Source: Malachius bipustulatus
Lineage: Eukaryota > Arthropoda > Insecta > Coleoptera > Melyridae
Assembly (NCBI GenBank): GCA_910589415.1
Contig: OU342638.1
Span: 32,957,579 to 33,021,578, forward strand
Direction: 5' to 3'
DNA length: 64,000 nt
The translations under genes were made by a program, and so were the position numbers. Below, piece after piece: positions 11,371-23,864 of the stretch; within the stretch, counting starts at the first letter, position 1, and the number at the start of each line of letters is the position of its first letter. The notes under the pieces were generated by a model. The model saw only the letters and a program-made list of their open reading frames with translations. It was not told where the DNA came from and searched no databases.

Positions 11371-13065
11371 CTTTTGCTGTAATTTTAAAACAATTTAGCC
11401 GTGTTAGTAAATTTAGACAATTTAGTTTGAAGTAAAAGTGGCCAAAACAGGAAGAATCCAACATAAAATTAGACCAAAATTGATCATTTTTGCTTGATCT
11501 GAAGCCAGAGTGGTTTCTTAATTGCTGACTCATTCGCTGAGCAAAACGTTTGGGCAGGAAGCAACATTTTCGTAAATATCAACACTTACCCAAAACTAAA
11601 ACCTCTCATCACTTTCCCAAATCGTGTCGTTTTCTTCGAACTCCTACGTGAACCAAATTTTAGCAAAACTCTACAGCATGCCCAAATGTTCTTTAAACTA
11701 CAATAAACAACACATTTTGGGCAGCCCAAAAACCACAAAAACGATCATAACCAGATGCCAAATTCTCAAGGCATATTGTTTCAGAGGGTCAAGACAAACC
11801 CCTTGTTTCTGCAAGTCTTTCCCTTTGACGTGTCCCAAATTTTGGCAGAGCACTCTGTAACTTGCCCAAACCTTCTTCAAGTTTTGAATACACTACAGCA
11901 ACAATGAAACTATAGTTTTGAACCTAAATTGATCAATTTTCTTACAAACCTCTTTCTTAATCTTAACGCAATCCCAAATTTTGGCAAAACTATAGGTACC
12001 ATTTGCCCAAATCGTCTCAATTTATTGCAAAATTTTACTGCAACATGAAAACGACTGTTCCTCTGTTCCTGATCAGTTTTCCTGGAAGGCTCTTCCTTCG
12101 TTTTCATTTGACGTGATCCCATACTTTTAGTAAAACTATATAGCCTGCCCAAATCTTCCTTAAATTGAAATAAACGTAACAAATTTTGAGCAGCACAAAA
12201 ACAACAAAAACGATCATAACCAGAAGCCAAATTCTCAAGACATTTGTTTCTGCAGGTTTTTTCCTTCATATTTGATGTGTCCCAAATTTTGGCAAAGCGC
12301 TATAACTGGCCCAAATCTTCTCCAAGTCAACTACATCAACAATTAGACTCTTTCTTCATCTTAAGCGGAAATCACAAATATTTTGGCAAAACTATATAAT
12401 ATTACTTGCCCAAATCGTCTCAATCGTCTCAATTCGAAAATTTTTACTGCAACACGAAAATTACAGTTTTTCTTTTCCTGATAAATATTATTTGAAGCCA
12501 CTTTTCTAGGTTTTCTTGCACGACGTGACGTGACCCAAATTTTATGAAAATTCTACGACAAACTTCAAAAACATTTCATCCATTTTGAGCAATACAACTT
12601 GCTTTCGATCGGAACCATGGCAAATTTTCCAGACTTACTCCAAGTTTAGCTCCTGGTAATTTTCTTTTGAAGCCACTTTCTTCGGTTTCATTCCAAGACT
12701 TGACCCAAATTCTATCAAAACTCTGCAGCATGCCCTAACAATCCAAAAATTAGAAAAAATGTAACAAATTTTGAGCAATAAAACAAAAACCGCTTATTTC
12801 GAACATCACAACATGCCAAATTCTAAAGACACTATTTGTTTCTCCTAATTTTTTCTTCAATATTTGTTGCTAAAGGGCTACAATTGGTCCAGATTTTCCT
12901 AAGTTTTGCATTATATTACAGTAACAATTAAACTACAGTTTTAATCCTAACCAGATTCCCTTCTTCCTGGAAAATTTTCTTTTAGGGCTCTTTCTTCATA
13001 TCACGTGTCCCCAAATGTTGGTGAAACTCTACCACTTGCCAAAAACGTCTCAATTTTTTGTAAAT

Positions 13066-13076
13066 TATACAGCAAG
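13066..13076. repeat. Left target-site duplication TATACAGCAAG
   Basis: The 11-bp word TATACAGCAAG here is repeated exactly at 14137-14147, on either side of the RNase-H-bearing insertion. This fixes the insertion boundaries. Confidence 0.8.
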
Positions 13077-13934
13077 GGAATATGGAAAGGCGGAGGATAC
13101 AAAGGACATACAGAGATAGCCAATGTTGCTGAGATGGAGATACCAACCTCAAGCCTTATAGCTACCTCAAAAACAAGGAACAACAGAGAAAATAGGAAAT
13201 TTACCCTGCAAATTCCTGAAAAGGAAAAGTGGGAAAAAAGAGAGGTAGCCTTCGAACCGGGAGGACTAGTTTGTTTTGCAGGCGGCTCCAGGAACAAAAA
13301 GGGCTACACAGGAGCGGGGCTCTACCTGGCTGGACGGAAACTGGGAAGATCCTTTCCTTTTGGGTCTACCGCAACCGTCTTCCAGGCTAGATTGAAGCAG
13401 ATAACAGAAGCCAAGGAACGGACGATATACATATGCACAGATAGTCAGGCCGCCGCGAAAGCGCTGGGCACACACGGAACCAGCTCCCCACTGGTCTAGG
13501 AGTGTACCGAGGCGCTGAACAGACTGGCGGACAGAAAATCAGTGTATCTCGCACACTCAGGTGTACCAGGCAACGAGCTAGCAGACCACTACGCGAAGCT
13601 CGGGACCAGGGAAACCTTTTGTGGACCAGAACCTGTACTGGGTCTGACCAAAAATCTTCTCAAAGAATCTATAAAAGAATGGACTCGCAAGGGTTTAGAG
13701 AACCACTGGGAAACAGCACCAGGCTGCAGACAGGCCAGGCTGTTTCTGGCTGGTCCAATTGGAAACAGATGGATCAGCATGTCCAGAATGGACCGGAGGG
13801 AACTCAGACTACTAGTCGGGGTTCTCACCGGTCACAGCAGTCTGAACAGACATCTACAAGTTATGGGGATCACTCGGGACCCGGTCTGTCCTAAATGCGG
13901 AATGGATGACGAGGACTCCCCTACCATTATATAG
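13077..13934 (+). pseudogene. Dead RNase H / ORF2 C-terminal remnant of the LINE
   Basis: One frame reads from the truncation to TAG at 13932-13934, broken by an in-frame TAG at 13497-13499. Before the break: PGGLVCFAGGSR (normally an acidic TDGS, so the first catalytic Asp is lost), TVFQARLKQI and IYICTDSQAAAKAL, the RNase H core. After it: AHSGVPGNELADHYAKLG, the HSG.GNE.AD signature. Further on is a Cys/His-like tail, VCPKCGMDDED, expected near ORF2 C-termini. An internal stop, a lost catalytic residue and the 5' truncation make it non-functional. Confidence 0.85.
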
Positions 13935-14136
13935 GCGTATGCGAAGTATATTTTTTGGGTCTGAGTAGCTACAAGAGGAAGAAATGAAACTCCTCTCATA
14001 CAACAACCTTTTGGCCTTTATTAAAAGGTCGAGGAGGTTCGAGTAGGAGTTTCACCATGGTTCGGGTACGGCGAAAAGGGCCCTCGGTGGCCTAGTCGCT
14101 TGGGGTGCACCACCCCAACCCACCATACTACTACTA
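13077..14136 (+). mobile_element. 5'-truncated non-LTR (LINE) retrotransposon, 1060 bp
   Basis: A higher-G+C insert with the C-terminal part of an ORF2 polyprotein, then a roughly 200-bp 3' UTR ending in a TACTACTACTA simple tail. It is bounded by exact 11-bp target-site duplications. Loss of the 5' part (endonuclease and reverse transcriptase absent) is the usual result of incomplete target-primed reverse transcription. The RNase H domain indicates a clade that carries one (I/Jockey-related or R1-like groups); the exact clade cannot be fixed by eye. Confidence 0.85.
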
Positions 14137-14147
14137 TATACAGCAAG
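14137..14147. repeat. Right target-site duplication TATACAGCAAG
   Basis: Exact copy of 13066-13076 directly after the element's CTA-rich 3' tail. The older repeat field resumes beyond it. Confidence 0.8.
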
Positions 14148-15010
14148 ACGAAAACTACAGTTTTCCTGTTCCAGATAAATTTTCTTAGAAGCCACTTTCT
14201 TCGGTTTTCTTCCATTTGACCCAATTTTAGCTAAACTGTACAGCATGCCCAAAACTTTCTAAAAATACAATAAACATAACAAATTTGAGCAGCACAAAAA
14301 CGATCATAAACAGATGCCAAATTCTCAAGACTTTCTCCAAGTCTTGTCCCTGGTAATTGTTCGTTGAAGTCACTTTCTTTATATTCTTCCATACGTGTCC
14401 CAAATTTTAGCAAAGCTCGCAGCATTTCCTAACCTGTCTTATGACAAATTTTGGCAATACTAAAAAGCAGTTGTTTCGAATAAAACCGGATGCCAAATTC
14501 TTGGACACTATCGGTTGATACAGAATTCTACAACTTGTCCAAAGGTTATTCTTCCCTCTTCTTGAGAAATTCTCTTTCGCCTCTTTCTTCAGACCCCAAA
14601 TGTTGGTAAAACTCTACCAGTAACCCAAATCGTCTCAATTTTTTATTGCAACACAAAAATACAAGTAACCATTTTCCTGATAAGTTTTCTTTGAAGCCGT
14701 TTAGTTTGTTTTCCTTCCACGTGACCCAAATTTTAGGAAAATTCTACAGCATTCCCTAACCTGCTAATATTTTTTAATATACGACAAAGTTTGGGGAATA
14801 CTAAAAAGAACTTGTTTAAATTACAACCGGATGCCAAATTCTTGAGACACTATATTTATTCGTAAAGCGCTACAACTTGCCCAAATCTTATTGTTCCTTC
14901 TTCCTGAGAAATTCTCTTTTAAACCTCTTTCTTAGTATTACGTGTCCCTAAATGTTGGCAAAACTCTACCACTTGCCCAAATCTTCTAGAATTTTTTCAA
15001 AAATTTACAG

Positions 15011-15468
15011 CTTGATTGTATCTCTCTCCCCCAAGTAAAATTCCCGAGAAATTTTTTTCTCGGGCATTGTCCCCGGAAAATTTTATTATCATAAATTGAA
15101 ATTTTTTTGGAGTTCATGTAATTTTTTTTTCAATTTTTGATTACAATTTAAATGGCTCTAAGCCGGGATCAAATTAAACTAAACGACCATGGACGCCATA
15201 AAAAATTCAGAGCAGCAGTAAATAAAAGATCAGGGAATACACGACGATAATAATAAAATCTCGAAGATCGACTGTCCTCATCACACTTTTCCAAACATCT
15301 GATCAATAGTTACAGCTAGTAACGGCGCCTCTCGTCGCGACGCCGCTAGAAGGGCGTCGACGTCGATTCTGTGCATACGCAAATCACGGTTTAATCCGTC
15401 AATATTATACAGAGTGATTTGTTTTCTTTATTAATGCGAGTTTTCCTGTACTTGTGCCAACGTTCAAC
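15011..15468 (+). promoter_or_regulatory. CpG-rich promoter-like segment and 5' UTR with an overlapping uORF
   Basis: AT-rich DNA gives way at 15320-15375 to a G+C- and CpG-dense patch (GCGACGCCGCTAGAAGGGCG), unusual here and typical of a regulatory start region. A 12-codon upstream frame begins at ATG 15434 and stops at TGA 15470-15472, overlapping the next ATG in an ATGA. No TATA box is certain; ATTATACAG at about 15404 is possible. Confidence 0.35.
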
Positions 15469-15480
15469 ATGAGCGCTAAG
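15469..15480 (+). CDS. Candidate mini first exon (MSAK), possible alternative neprilysin start
   Basis: ATG AGC GCT AAG followed directly by GTAAAC, an acceptable donor. It is phase 0, so joining to 24508 would give MSAK-MTKYTHADF in frame. It sits just after the CpG-rich patch. Mammalian ECE1, in the same M13 family, uses alternative promoters and short first exons to vary its cytosolic tail, so the pattern is plausible, but transcript support is missing. Confidence 0.3.
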
Positions 15481-18400
15481 GTAAACTTTGCTTGCTATAA
15501 TTTGGGTGAAAAGAAATAAGTTGATGGAAACCTGTTTATATAGGTTATCCATTCAGGAATAATTATAAAAACAGATGGGTTTTCGATCAATTCGATTTGC
15601 TCAGTTTAATTATTGATGGACTTGTGTTTTGATAGAATATCATCGCTCCAGTACCATTACAAATTATGTATAGGAATTAGTTGTTTTAGTTGTTTGTATT
15701 AATAATAATACGTAGAAGAAGATCATTAATATATTTTTGTTTATGTCGCAATTCTCCTCCTCATGGTTCAATATTCAATCTTGTAAATTAAACGATTAAA
15801 AATAGATAATAACCGCAATAGTTTTGTTGGGAGGTTCAACGATAACAGTAACGCAGTCGTAATAATAACGTTCCTTCAGTCATAAATTTTTTCTTGCTCG
15901 GTCTTCATGTTTTCAAGTCTTGTAAAATAAGTGTCAAATAATAGCAGTGTCTCTTAATACAATTGTTACCTTTAAAATCCATTCAACAAGTTGTCAATTG
16001 TCTAATTACTACTAAAGGTCAGTATTAATGTAATAAGCAGGCTTGAAAATGGCACATTGAATCAAGTTCAAGTTCACTTCTATTTTGATTTAATCCTTTA
16101 ATTTATTGAACGTATAAAAAAATTCATTATCAGTCATTACTATTATCTCATTATGTAATTACTATGATATAATTATTATTTCAAGTGTCTTATTAATAAT
16201 AATAAATGAATAATAGTCTTCTATTATTCATCTTGTCATTGAATTTGAATAAATGAAATTTTATAATAATAATTAGATATAACTATACCACAGCTGCCTC
16301 TATAAAATTATTTAAGTGTATTAAGAGAAGAAGAACGATCTAAGAGCAATATTTTCAAATTATTTAACTAATTACTTGGCTTTAAATAATTATACAAATA
16401 TTTTATTTAAGTGCCGTATCGGTTACTTAAAAAAAGTGTCGTCAATTCCCTTAGTTTATTTATCCTTACCTATATCACACAAATTTTCGCCCTAAAAATA
16501 TTTAAGTGCAACATTTTTTCTTAACAGAAAAAGAACTAGATGATTAATATTTTCATTCAAGTGTCGTATAGATAACAGAAAAAGCTACCTATAGATATAA
16601 TTTTCTCAAAATATTCACAAAATCAGTTATAATAAAAAAATTATTCAAAGTGATTTACATCAAAAACCTGAAAATTATTCAACTGCATGATTGTTCAAGC
16701 ATGTAAATTCGACAAAAAGATCCAAACAAGACACCCATGTCTTTTATTAAGTCTTTTATTAACCTCTATAAAATTATTTAAGTGTCTTAAGAGAACAAGA
16801 ACGATCTAACAGTAAAATTTTCAAATTATTTAACCAATTACTTGGCTTTAAATAAATATACAAATATTTTATTTAAGTGTCGTATCGGTAACTTAAAAAA
16901 ATTGTCATCCATTCCCTGACCTATATCACACAAATTTTCGCCCTAAAATTATTTAAGTGCTACATTTTTTCTTACAGACGAAGCGCTATCTGTGATTAAT
17001 GTTTTCAAATTATGTACCCAACTAGGTGCGTGCTTTGAAGTAATAATTATTTTAATATGATTTATTCAAGTGCCGTATTATAAATAACATAAAAAGCTCC
17101 CTATAGATAAAATTTTCTCAAAATATTTACAAAATCACTTATTATAAAAAAATTATTCAAAGTGCTTCACAGCAACAACCTGAAAATTATTCAAGTGCAT
17201 GTTTGTTCAAGAATGTACATTTGACGAAAAGAAACAAACAAGATTTCCCATGTTTTTTATGAAGTCTAATATGAAGTTTTGTAATTGTAAACATCCCAAC
17301 AAAAACCTCTATAAAATTATTTAAGTGTCTTTAGAGAGCAAGAACGATCTGACAGTTTATATATGCAAATATTTTATTTAAGTGTTGTGTCGTTAACTTA
17401 AAAAAGTGTCTTCCATTACCTTAGTTTGTTTAATTTTACCTATACCACATAAATATCTATGGCTAAGACAAATAAAAGCAAAATAAATTATAAAATTTTT
17501 CAACGCGAAACCTTAAAAAATTATTATTCAAGTGCATATAAATTTAATTGAGAGATTTAATTTATAATTGATTGATATTTGAATAACTTCTTCGTTACTG
17601 TCACTTATCCTTTAAAATGTATTTTAATCTAAACAAGGAGATTTATAACCACCCACTTCCTCCCTAAAATTATTCAAGTGCAAATTTTTTTCTTAACACA
17701 AAAAGCACTATCTGTGATTATTATTTTCAAATTATGTACCCAACTAGTTGCTTGCTTTGAAATAATAATTATTTCAAGTAGTTTATTTAAGTGTCAGTGT
17801 CCCATAGAGAACATAAAAAGTGCCTTTTAGATATTATTTTCCTTATAATACTTACAAGATAAGCTTCTTTAATGCTTCTTCTTTTTATAAAAAAAGTGTG
17901 TCAAAGCAACGGACCTCAAAATTGTTCAAGTGCATGTTTGTTCAAGCTTTACCATGTAAAGTTGACTAAGGCATATTAAGCTAAAACTGATTGATATTTT
18001 GAGAAGAAAACTCCCATGTCTTTTCACTTGTTTGTTAATAAGAACATGGAGGCATTATTCCATATTACCAACTAAGTGATTCCTAATAATTATTTTTTTA
18101 AGTGTATTACGTATTCAAGTGTCACATAGTTAACATACTAAATAAGCTTCTTGTAAACATTATTTCACCAAAAGATTTATAAAATAAATTATTAAAAATA
18201 TCTCCTTAAAAGTTTTATATGTTATAACCGCAAAATTATTCAAGTGCCTGTTTTAAAACAAAACTTCTATAGTCTTAAACTTGTCAGTGAATTAAAACAA
18301 TTCTATTATAGTCACACTATATGAAATTATTAAGTGGGTACAACATTCTCTTAAGTGAAGAAGCACCTTCTTGGAAATAATTATTTAAGTGTCGTATGGT

Positions 18401-19200
18401 CAAGTGCCAGTGCCATAAAGACAACATATCAAATGTCAATAATATCAGTGCCCTCAGTCTGTCTAATATTATTTTATCAAAATATTAATTAAATAAGTAA
18501 AAATAAAAAAATATATTTTATTTAAGTGCATTTTTATTTATTTAACTTAGAGTTGATTAACATTTTGAGCAATATGCAATCATAACTCGCCTTCAATCAT
18601 TTGTCATTTGTCATTTATAATTTTCAATCTAGATATAAACTAGTATACTTTTTACACGCCCATTATATAAATTTATTTAAGTGCATAATATTTTTCTATA
18701 GTAGTTTTCTTTACGTGAAGGCGAACGATCTTCCCTTAATAAATATTATCAAATTGTGATCTTACTCGCTTTGATTTCAATCATTATTTAAGTGTCATAT
18801 TTATTAAGTAGGTACCATATTAGATTATTAGTTTTTCTTTATTCAGTAAGCACTTAGGATTTTATTTTTATGTAAGACAGTAGTTGTTGTGTTACAATTT
18901 AAGTACTTCAATTTTTGTAAATGAAATTTATCTGACTCACCGAGATCGATGTCTCTTTTGTCCGGTTACTCTCAGATCAGATTTCAATAACATATTTTTT
19001 TAAACTGGACATTAAATCAACACAAAAGAAAAAACTGAAAAAAAATTATAAAATCCAAGCAATAATAATTTAAATGGAAATAGCAACACAAATTCCTACA
19101 GCTTCGATGATTGTTTCAATAATAATTAAAAACAGGTTTAAACTCATTTAAACAAGTATTCGTCAAAAAAACAAAAACGGCGAAAAAATCCAACTTACTA
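15481..19200. repeat. AT-rich field with about 26 T[T/C]AAGTG motifs, all in one orientation
   Basis: No gene seen. From about 16165 to 18790 the phrase ATTATTTAAGTGTCGTAT and variants (ATTATTCAAGTGCATG, TTTATTTAAGTGCC) recur at irregular 40-150-bp intervals. The core TTAAGTG or TCAAGTG is kept while flanks drift. Some longer blocks are clearly duplicated (about 16300-16960, repeated in part at 16760-17400). It could be a decayed tandem repeat, or a clustered binding region for NK-2-class homeodomain proteins, whose known core is T[C/T]AAGTG. Confidence 0.6.
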
Positions 19201-22200
19201 TTAGATAGGTAAGAGGAGATCGAAAGTTAAGCAATATTTTTTCAGGATGAAGATCTCTTAGTTCGCAGTTACCTACTCAAAATCCGGCTCGAAGGACCAA
19301 AAATAGGTAACATTTTTAACCCTTGGAGTCGGATTCCTTGAATAAAATAAGGATTCCAGTATTAATGAATTAATATTTTTAGATACTAGAATTGATTATA
19401 AGAAACATAATTCTTTAAAACGAATTGTCTCTTCTAGTAAATGATGTTTTAATGAGGTCTCTTTTTTATTTCTGGACAATTTAACGAGTCGTTAGTAAAA
19501 ATAATTATGAATGAGTTAGAGTAAAATTGTATTAAAATATTTAGAGCGAGAGAGAAAGAAGTCAATTCACTGTTTGATGAGAAATGAAGGACCAAAAATA
19601 TCACACATTTTTTGTCCTTAGAGCTTGATGTATTCAAAAAAAATGAAAATATTCTTGATATTTGTTCAATTTTAATAACAATAGCAGTTAGAAATTTTGG
19701 TGTTCAAGTAAGGTTGAAATTATATAAAAAGTTGAAGAATTCTTTATAGAAATAATTATAAATTTTTTTTCTCAACTTTCTAAATTTTTTATTTTGTCTT
19801 TATTTCTGATCAACTTAATGAGTTCTTATAAAGTAATAATAAGAACGGAGAAATAATTGCAAATGAATACTTTTAAGGGTAGGTACTTCTTGAAGTACAA
19901 CAGTCACTTCTGATCCGGCTCGAAGGATCAAATTAATGCATATTTTAGTCCTTCGAAAATATTTCTTGGTAAAAGGATTTCTTGAATGGATTCTTGAATA
20001 CTTTTGTCAGAAAGTAATTGAATTCTCACTAAATTGTTAAGAAGAAATACGTTACATTTTTTTGTCTAGATTACTGGCTCTGATCACTTCTAATCCGGCT
20101 CGAAGGATCAAATTAATGCATATTTTAGTCCTTCGAAAATATTTCTTGGTAAAAGGATTTCTTGAATGGATTCGTGAATACTTTTGTCAGAAAGTAATTG
20201 AATTCTCACTAAATTGTTAAGAAGAAATACGTTACATTTTTTTGTCTCTGACTCTGATCACTTCTAATCCGGCTCGAAGGATCAAATTAATTGCATTTCG
20301 AAAATATTTCTTGATAAAAGGATTTCTTGAATAGATTCGTGAATACTTTTGTCAGAAAGTAATTGAATTCTCACTAAATTGTAAAGAAGTTTTTTTTTTT
20401 ACATACGTTACATTTTTTTGTCTAGATTACTGGCTCTGATCACTTCTAATCCGGCTCGAAGGATCAAATTAATTGCATATTTTAGTCCTTCGAAAATATT
20501 TCTTGATAAAAGGATTTCTTGAATGGATTCTTGAATACTTTTGTCAGAAAGTAATTGAATTCTCACTAAATTGTTAAGAAGAAATACGTTACATTTTTTT
20601 GTGTAGATTACTGACTCGGATCACTTCTAATCCGGCTCGAAGGATCAAATTAATTGCATTTCGAAAATATTTCTTGATAAAAGGATTTCTTGAATAGATT
20701 CGTGAATACTTTTGTCAGAAAGTAATTGAATTCTCACTAAATTGTAAAGAAGTTTTTTTTTTACATACGTTACATTTTTTTGTCTAGATTACTGGCTCTG
20801 ATCACTTCTAATCCGGCTCGAAGGATCAAATTAATTGCATATTTTAGTCCTTCGAAAATATTTCTTGGTAAAAGGATTTCTTGAATGGATTCGTGAATAC
20901 TTTTGTCAGAAAGTAATTGAATTCTCACTAAATTGTTAAGAAGAAATACGTTACATTTTTTTGTCTCTGACTCTGATCACTTCTAATCCGGCTCGGAGGA
21001 TCAAATTAATTGCATTTCGAAAATATTTCTTGATAAAAGGATTTCTTGAATAGATTCGTGAATACTTTTGTCAGAAAGTAATTGAATTCTCACTAAATTG
21101 TTAAGAAGAAATACGTTACATTTTTTTGTCTCTGACTCTGATCACTTCTAATCCGGCTCGAAGGATCAAATTAATTGCATTTCGAAAATATTTCTTGATA
21201 AAAGGATTTCTTGAATAGATTCGTGAATACTTTTGTCAGAAAGTAATTGAATTCTCACTAAATTGTTAAGAAGAAATACGTTACATTTTTTTGTCTCTGA
21301 CTCTGATCACTTCTAATCCGGCTCGAAGGATCAAATTAATTGCATTTCGAAAATATTTCTTGATAAAAGGATTTCTTGAATAGATTCGTGAATACTTTTG
21401 TCAGAAAGTAATTGAATTCTCACTAAATTGTAAAGAAGTTTTTTTTTTACATACGTTACATTTTTTTGTCTAGATTACTGGCTCTGATCACTTCTAATCC
21501 GGCTCGAAGGATCAAATTAATTGCATATTTTAGTCCTTCGAAAATATTTCTTGATAAAAGGATTTCTTGAATGGATTCTTGAATACTTTTGTCAGAAAGT
21601 AATTGAATTCTCACTAAATTGTTAAGAAGAAATACGTTACATTTTTTTGTGTAGATTACTGACTCGGATCACTTCTAATCCGGCTCGAAGGATCAAATTA
21701 ATTGCATTTCGAAAATATTTCTTGATAAAAGGATTTCTTGAATAGATTCGTGAATACTTTTGTCAGAAAGTAATTGAATTCTCACTAAATTGTAAAGAAG
21801 TTTTTTTTTTTACATACGTTACATTTTTTGTCTAGATTACTGGCTCTGATCACTTCTAATCCGGCTCGAAGGATCAAATTAATTGCATATTTTAGTCCTT
21901 CGAAAATATTTCTTGATAAAAGGATTTCTTGAATAGATTGGTGAATACTTTTGTCAGAAAGTAATTGAATTCTCACCAAATTGTAAAGAAGAAATAAGTT
22001 ACATTTTTTTGTCTAGATTACTGGCTCTGATCACTTCTAATCCGGCTCGAAGGATCAAATTAATTGCATTTCGAAAATATTTCTTGATAAAAGGATTTCT
22101 TGAATAGATTCGTGAATACTTTTGTCAGAAAGTAATTGAATTCTCACTAAATTGTAAAGAAGTTTTTTTTTTACATACGTTACATTTTTTTGTCTAGATT

Positions 22201-23575
22201 ACTGGCTCTGATCACTTCTAATCCGGCTCGAAGGATCAAATTAATTGCATATTTTAGTCCTTCGAAAATATTTCTTGGTAAAAGGATTTCTTGAATGGAT
22301 TCGTGAATACTTTTGTCAGAAAGTAATTGAATTCTCACTAAATTGTTAAGAAGAAATACGTTACATTTTTTTGTCTCTGACTCTGATCACTTCTAATCCG
22401 GCTCGGAGGATCAAATTAATTGCATTTCGAAAATATTTCTTGATAAAAGGATTTCTTGAATAGATTCGTGAATACTTTTGTCAGAAAGTAATTGAATTCT
22501 CACTAAATTGTTAAGAAGAAATACGTTACATTTTTTTGTCTCTGACTCTGATCACTTCTAATCCGGCTCGAAGGATCAAATTAATTGCATTTCGAAAATA
22601 TTTCTTGATAAAAGGATTTCTTGAATAGATTCGTGAATACTTTTGTCAGAAAGTAATTGAATTCTCACTAAATTGTTAAGAAGAAATACGTTACATTTTT
22701 TTGTCTCTGACTCTGATCACTTCTAATCCGGCTCGAAGGATCAAATTAATTGCATTTCGAAAATATTTCTTGATAAAAGGATTTCTTGAATAGATTCGTG
22801 AATACTTTTGTCAGAAAGTAATTGAATTCTCACTAAATTGTAAAGAAGTTTTTTTTTTACATACGTTACATTTTTTTGTCTAGATTACTGGCTCTGATCA
22901 CTTCTAATCCGGCTCGAAGGATCAAATTAATTGCATATTTTAGTCCTTCGAAAATATTTCTTGATAAAAGGATTTCTTGAATGGATTCTTGAATACTTTT
23001 GTCAGAAAGTAATTGAATTCTCACTAAATTGTTAAGAAGAAATACGTTACATTTTTTTGTGTAGATTACTGACTCGGATCACTTCTAATCCGGCTCGAAG
23101 GATCAAATTAATTGCATTTCGAAAATATTTCTTGATAAAAGGATTTCTTGAATAGATTCGTGAATACTTTTGTCAGAAAGTAATTGAATTCTCACTAAAT
23201 TGTAAAGAAGTTTTTTTTTTTACATACGTTACATTTTTTGTCTAGATTACTGGCTCTGATCACTTCTAATCCGGCTCGAAGGATCAAATTAATTGCATAT
23301 TTTAGTCCTTCGAAAATATTTCTTGATAAAAGGATTTCTTGAATAGATTGGTGAATACTTTTGTCAGAAAGTAATTGAATTCTCACCAAATTGTAAAGAA
23401 GAAATAAGTTACATTTTTTTGTCTAGATTACTGGCTCTGATCACTTCTAATCCGGCTCGAAGGATCAAATTAATTGCATTTCGAAAATATTTCTTGATAA
23501 AAGGATTTCTTGAATAGATTCGTGAATACTTTTGTCAGAAAGTAATTGAATTCTCACTAAATTGTAAAGAAGAAA
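19200..23575. repeat. Tandem array, 21 clear monomers of 165-182 bp
   Basis: ATCCGGCTCG marks monomers at 19912, 20092, 20266, 20448, 20629, 20810, 20985, 21150, 21315, 21496, 21677, 21858, 22039 and on to 23449. Diverged ancestors extend left to about 19270. Long monomers carry TCGAAGGA...TCCTTCGA, an 8-bp inverted repeat around about 22 bp. Short monomers lack the 12-13-bp segment with its right arm (TGCATTTCGAAAA), and poly-T length also varies. No conserved reading frame. It lies in the putative neprilysin 5' intron. Confidence 0.95.
20621..23440. repeat. 1410-bp higher-order repeat, two adjacent apparently identical copies
   Basis: The eight monomers 20621-22030 (spacing 181, 175, 165, 165, 181, 181, 181, 181) recur with the same order, spacing and private variants at 22031-23440. 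An example is the rare GCTCGGAGGA at 20990 and 22400. A partial third copy continues to about 23575. At every position I compared the two were identical, so this is a very recent duplication or an assembly duplication. Confidence 0.85.
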
Positions 23576-23689
23576 TACTTTATTTTGTTGTCTGCGTGTA
23601 GTTTCTTATCTAGTTATCTAAGAGAATCTAATAAGTATCTCCAAAAATAGATAAAAAGATTTGATAATTTTGTTTTATCATAGCTGAGG

Positions 23690-23864
23690 GGATCGAGCAG
23701 AGTTGCGTGTTGGTGGGCCAATTATTTTGTATCCGCTCTTATAACTAGAGATGATTCTCTTCAAAGCCATTAAAGTTTACTGTCGTCGTCCGTTCGTGCT
23801 CACTTTAGCATTAGTGGTTCAAAGTATCCGTTTGTGGAGTTAATTAAATTTTCTAAACGATAAC
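23690..23864 (+). other. Probable noncoding first exon of the neprilysin gene
   Basis: Non-repetitive DNA after the array, ending at a strong donor GTAAGT (23865). The next + acceptor downstream is CTTTCCAG just before the neprilysin ATG (24508), so this is the nearest candidate 5'-UTR exon. It holds a 30-codon uORF (ATG 23751 to TAA about 23843). The true start within it is not determined. Confidence 0.4.

Larger units (their letters stand above)
11380..15010. repeat. Degenerate repeat field (CCCAAATTTTGGCAAAACT family)
   Basis: Two phrases recur throughout, CCCAAATTTTGGCAAAACTCTA and GATGCCAAATTCTCAAGAC, with variants near 11754, 12221, 12815, 14314, 14491 and 14831. Spacing is irregular (about 180-600 bp) and copies are eroded, so this is an old array. 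It was later split by the retrotransposon at 13077-14136; related repeat text continues on both sides. No gene of its own. Confidence 0.7.

Noticed and set aside
21785..23389. Two identical 64-codon minus-strand frames
   Set aside because: Products of the 1410-bp duplication of the satellite array.
19200..23575. CRISPR-like look of regularly spaced repeats
   Set aside because: Repeats are contiguous, spacers are not unique, and the setting is eukaryotic.
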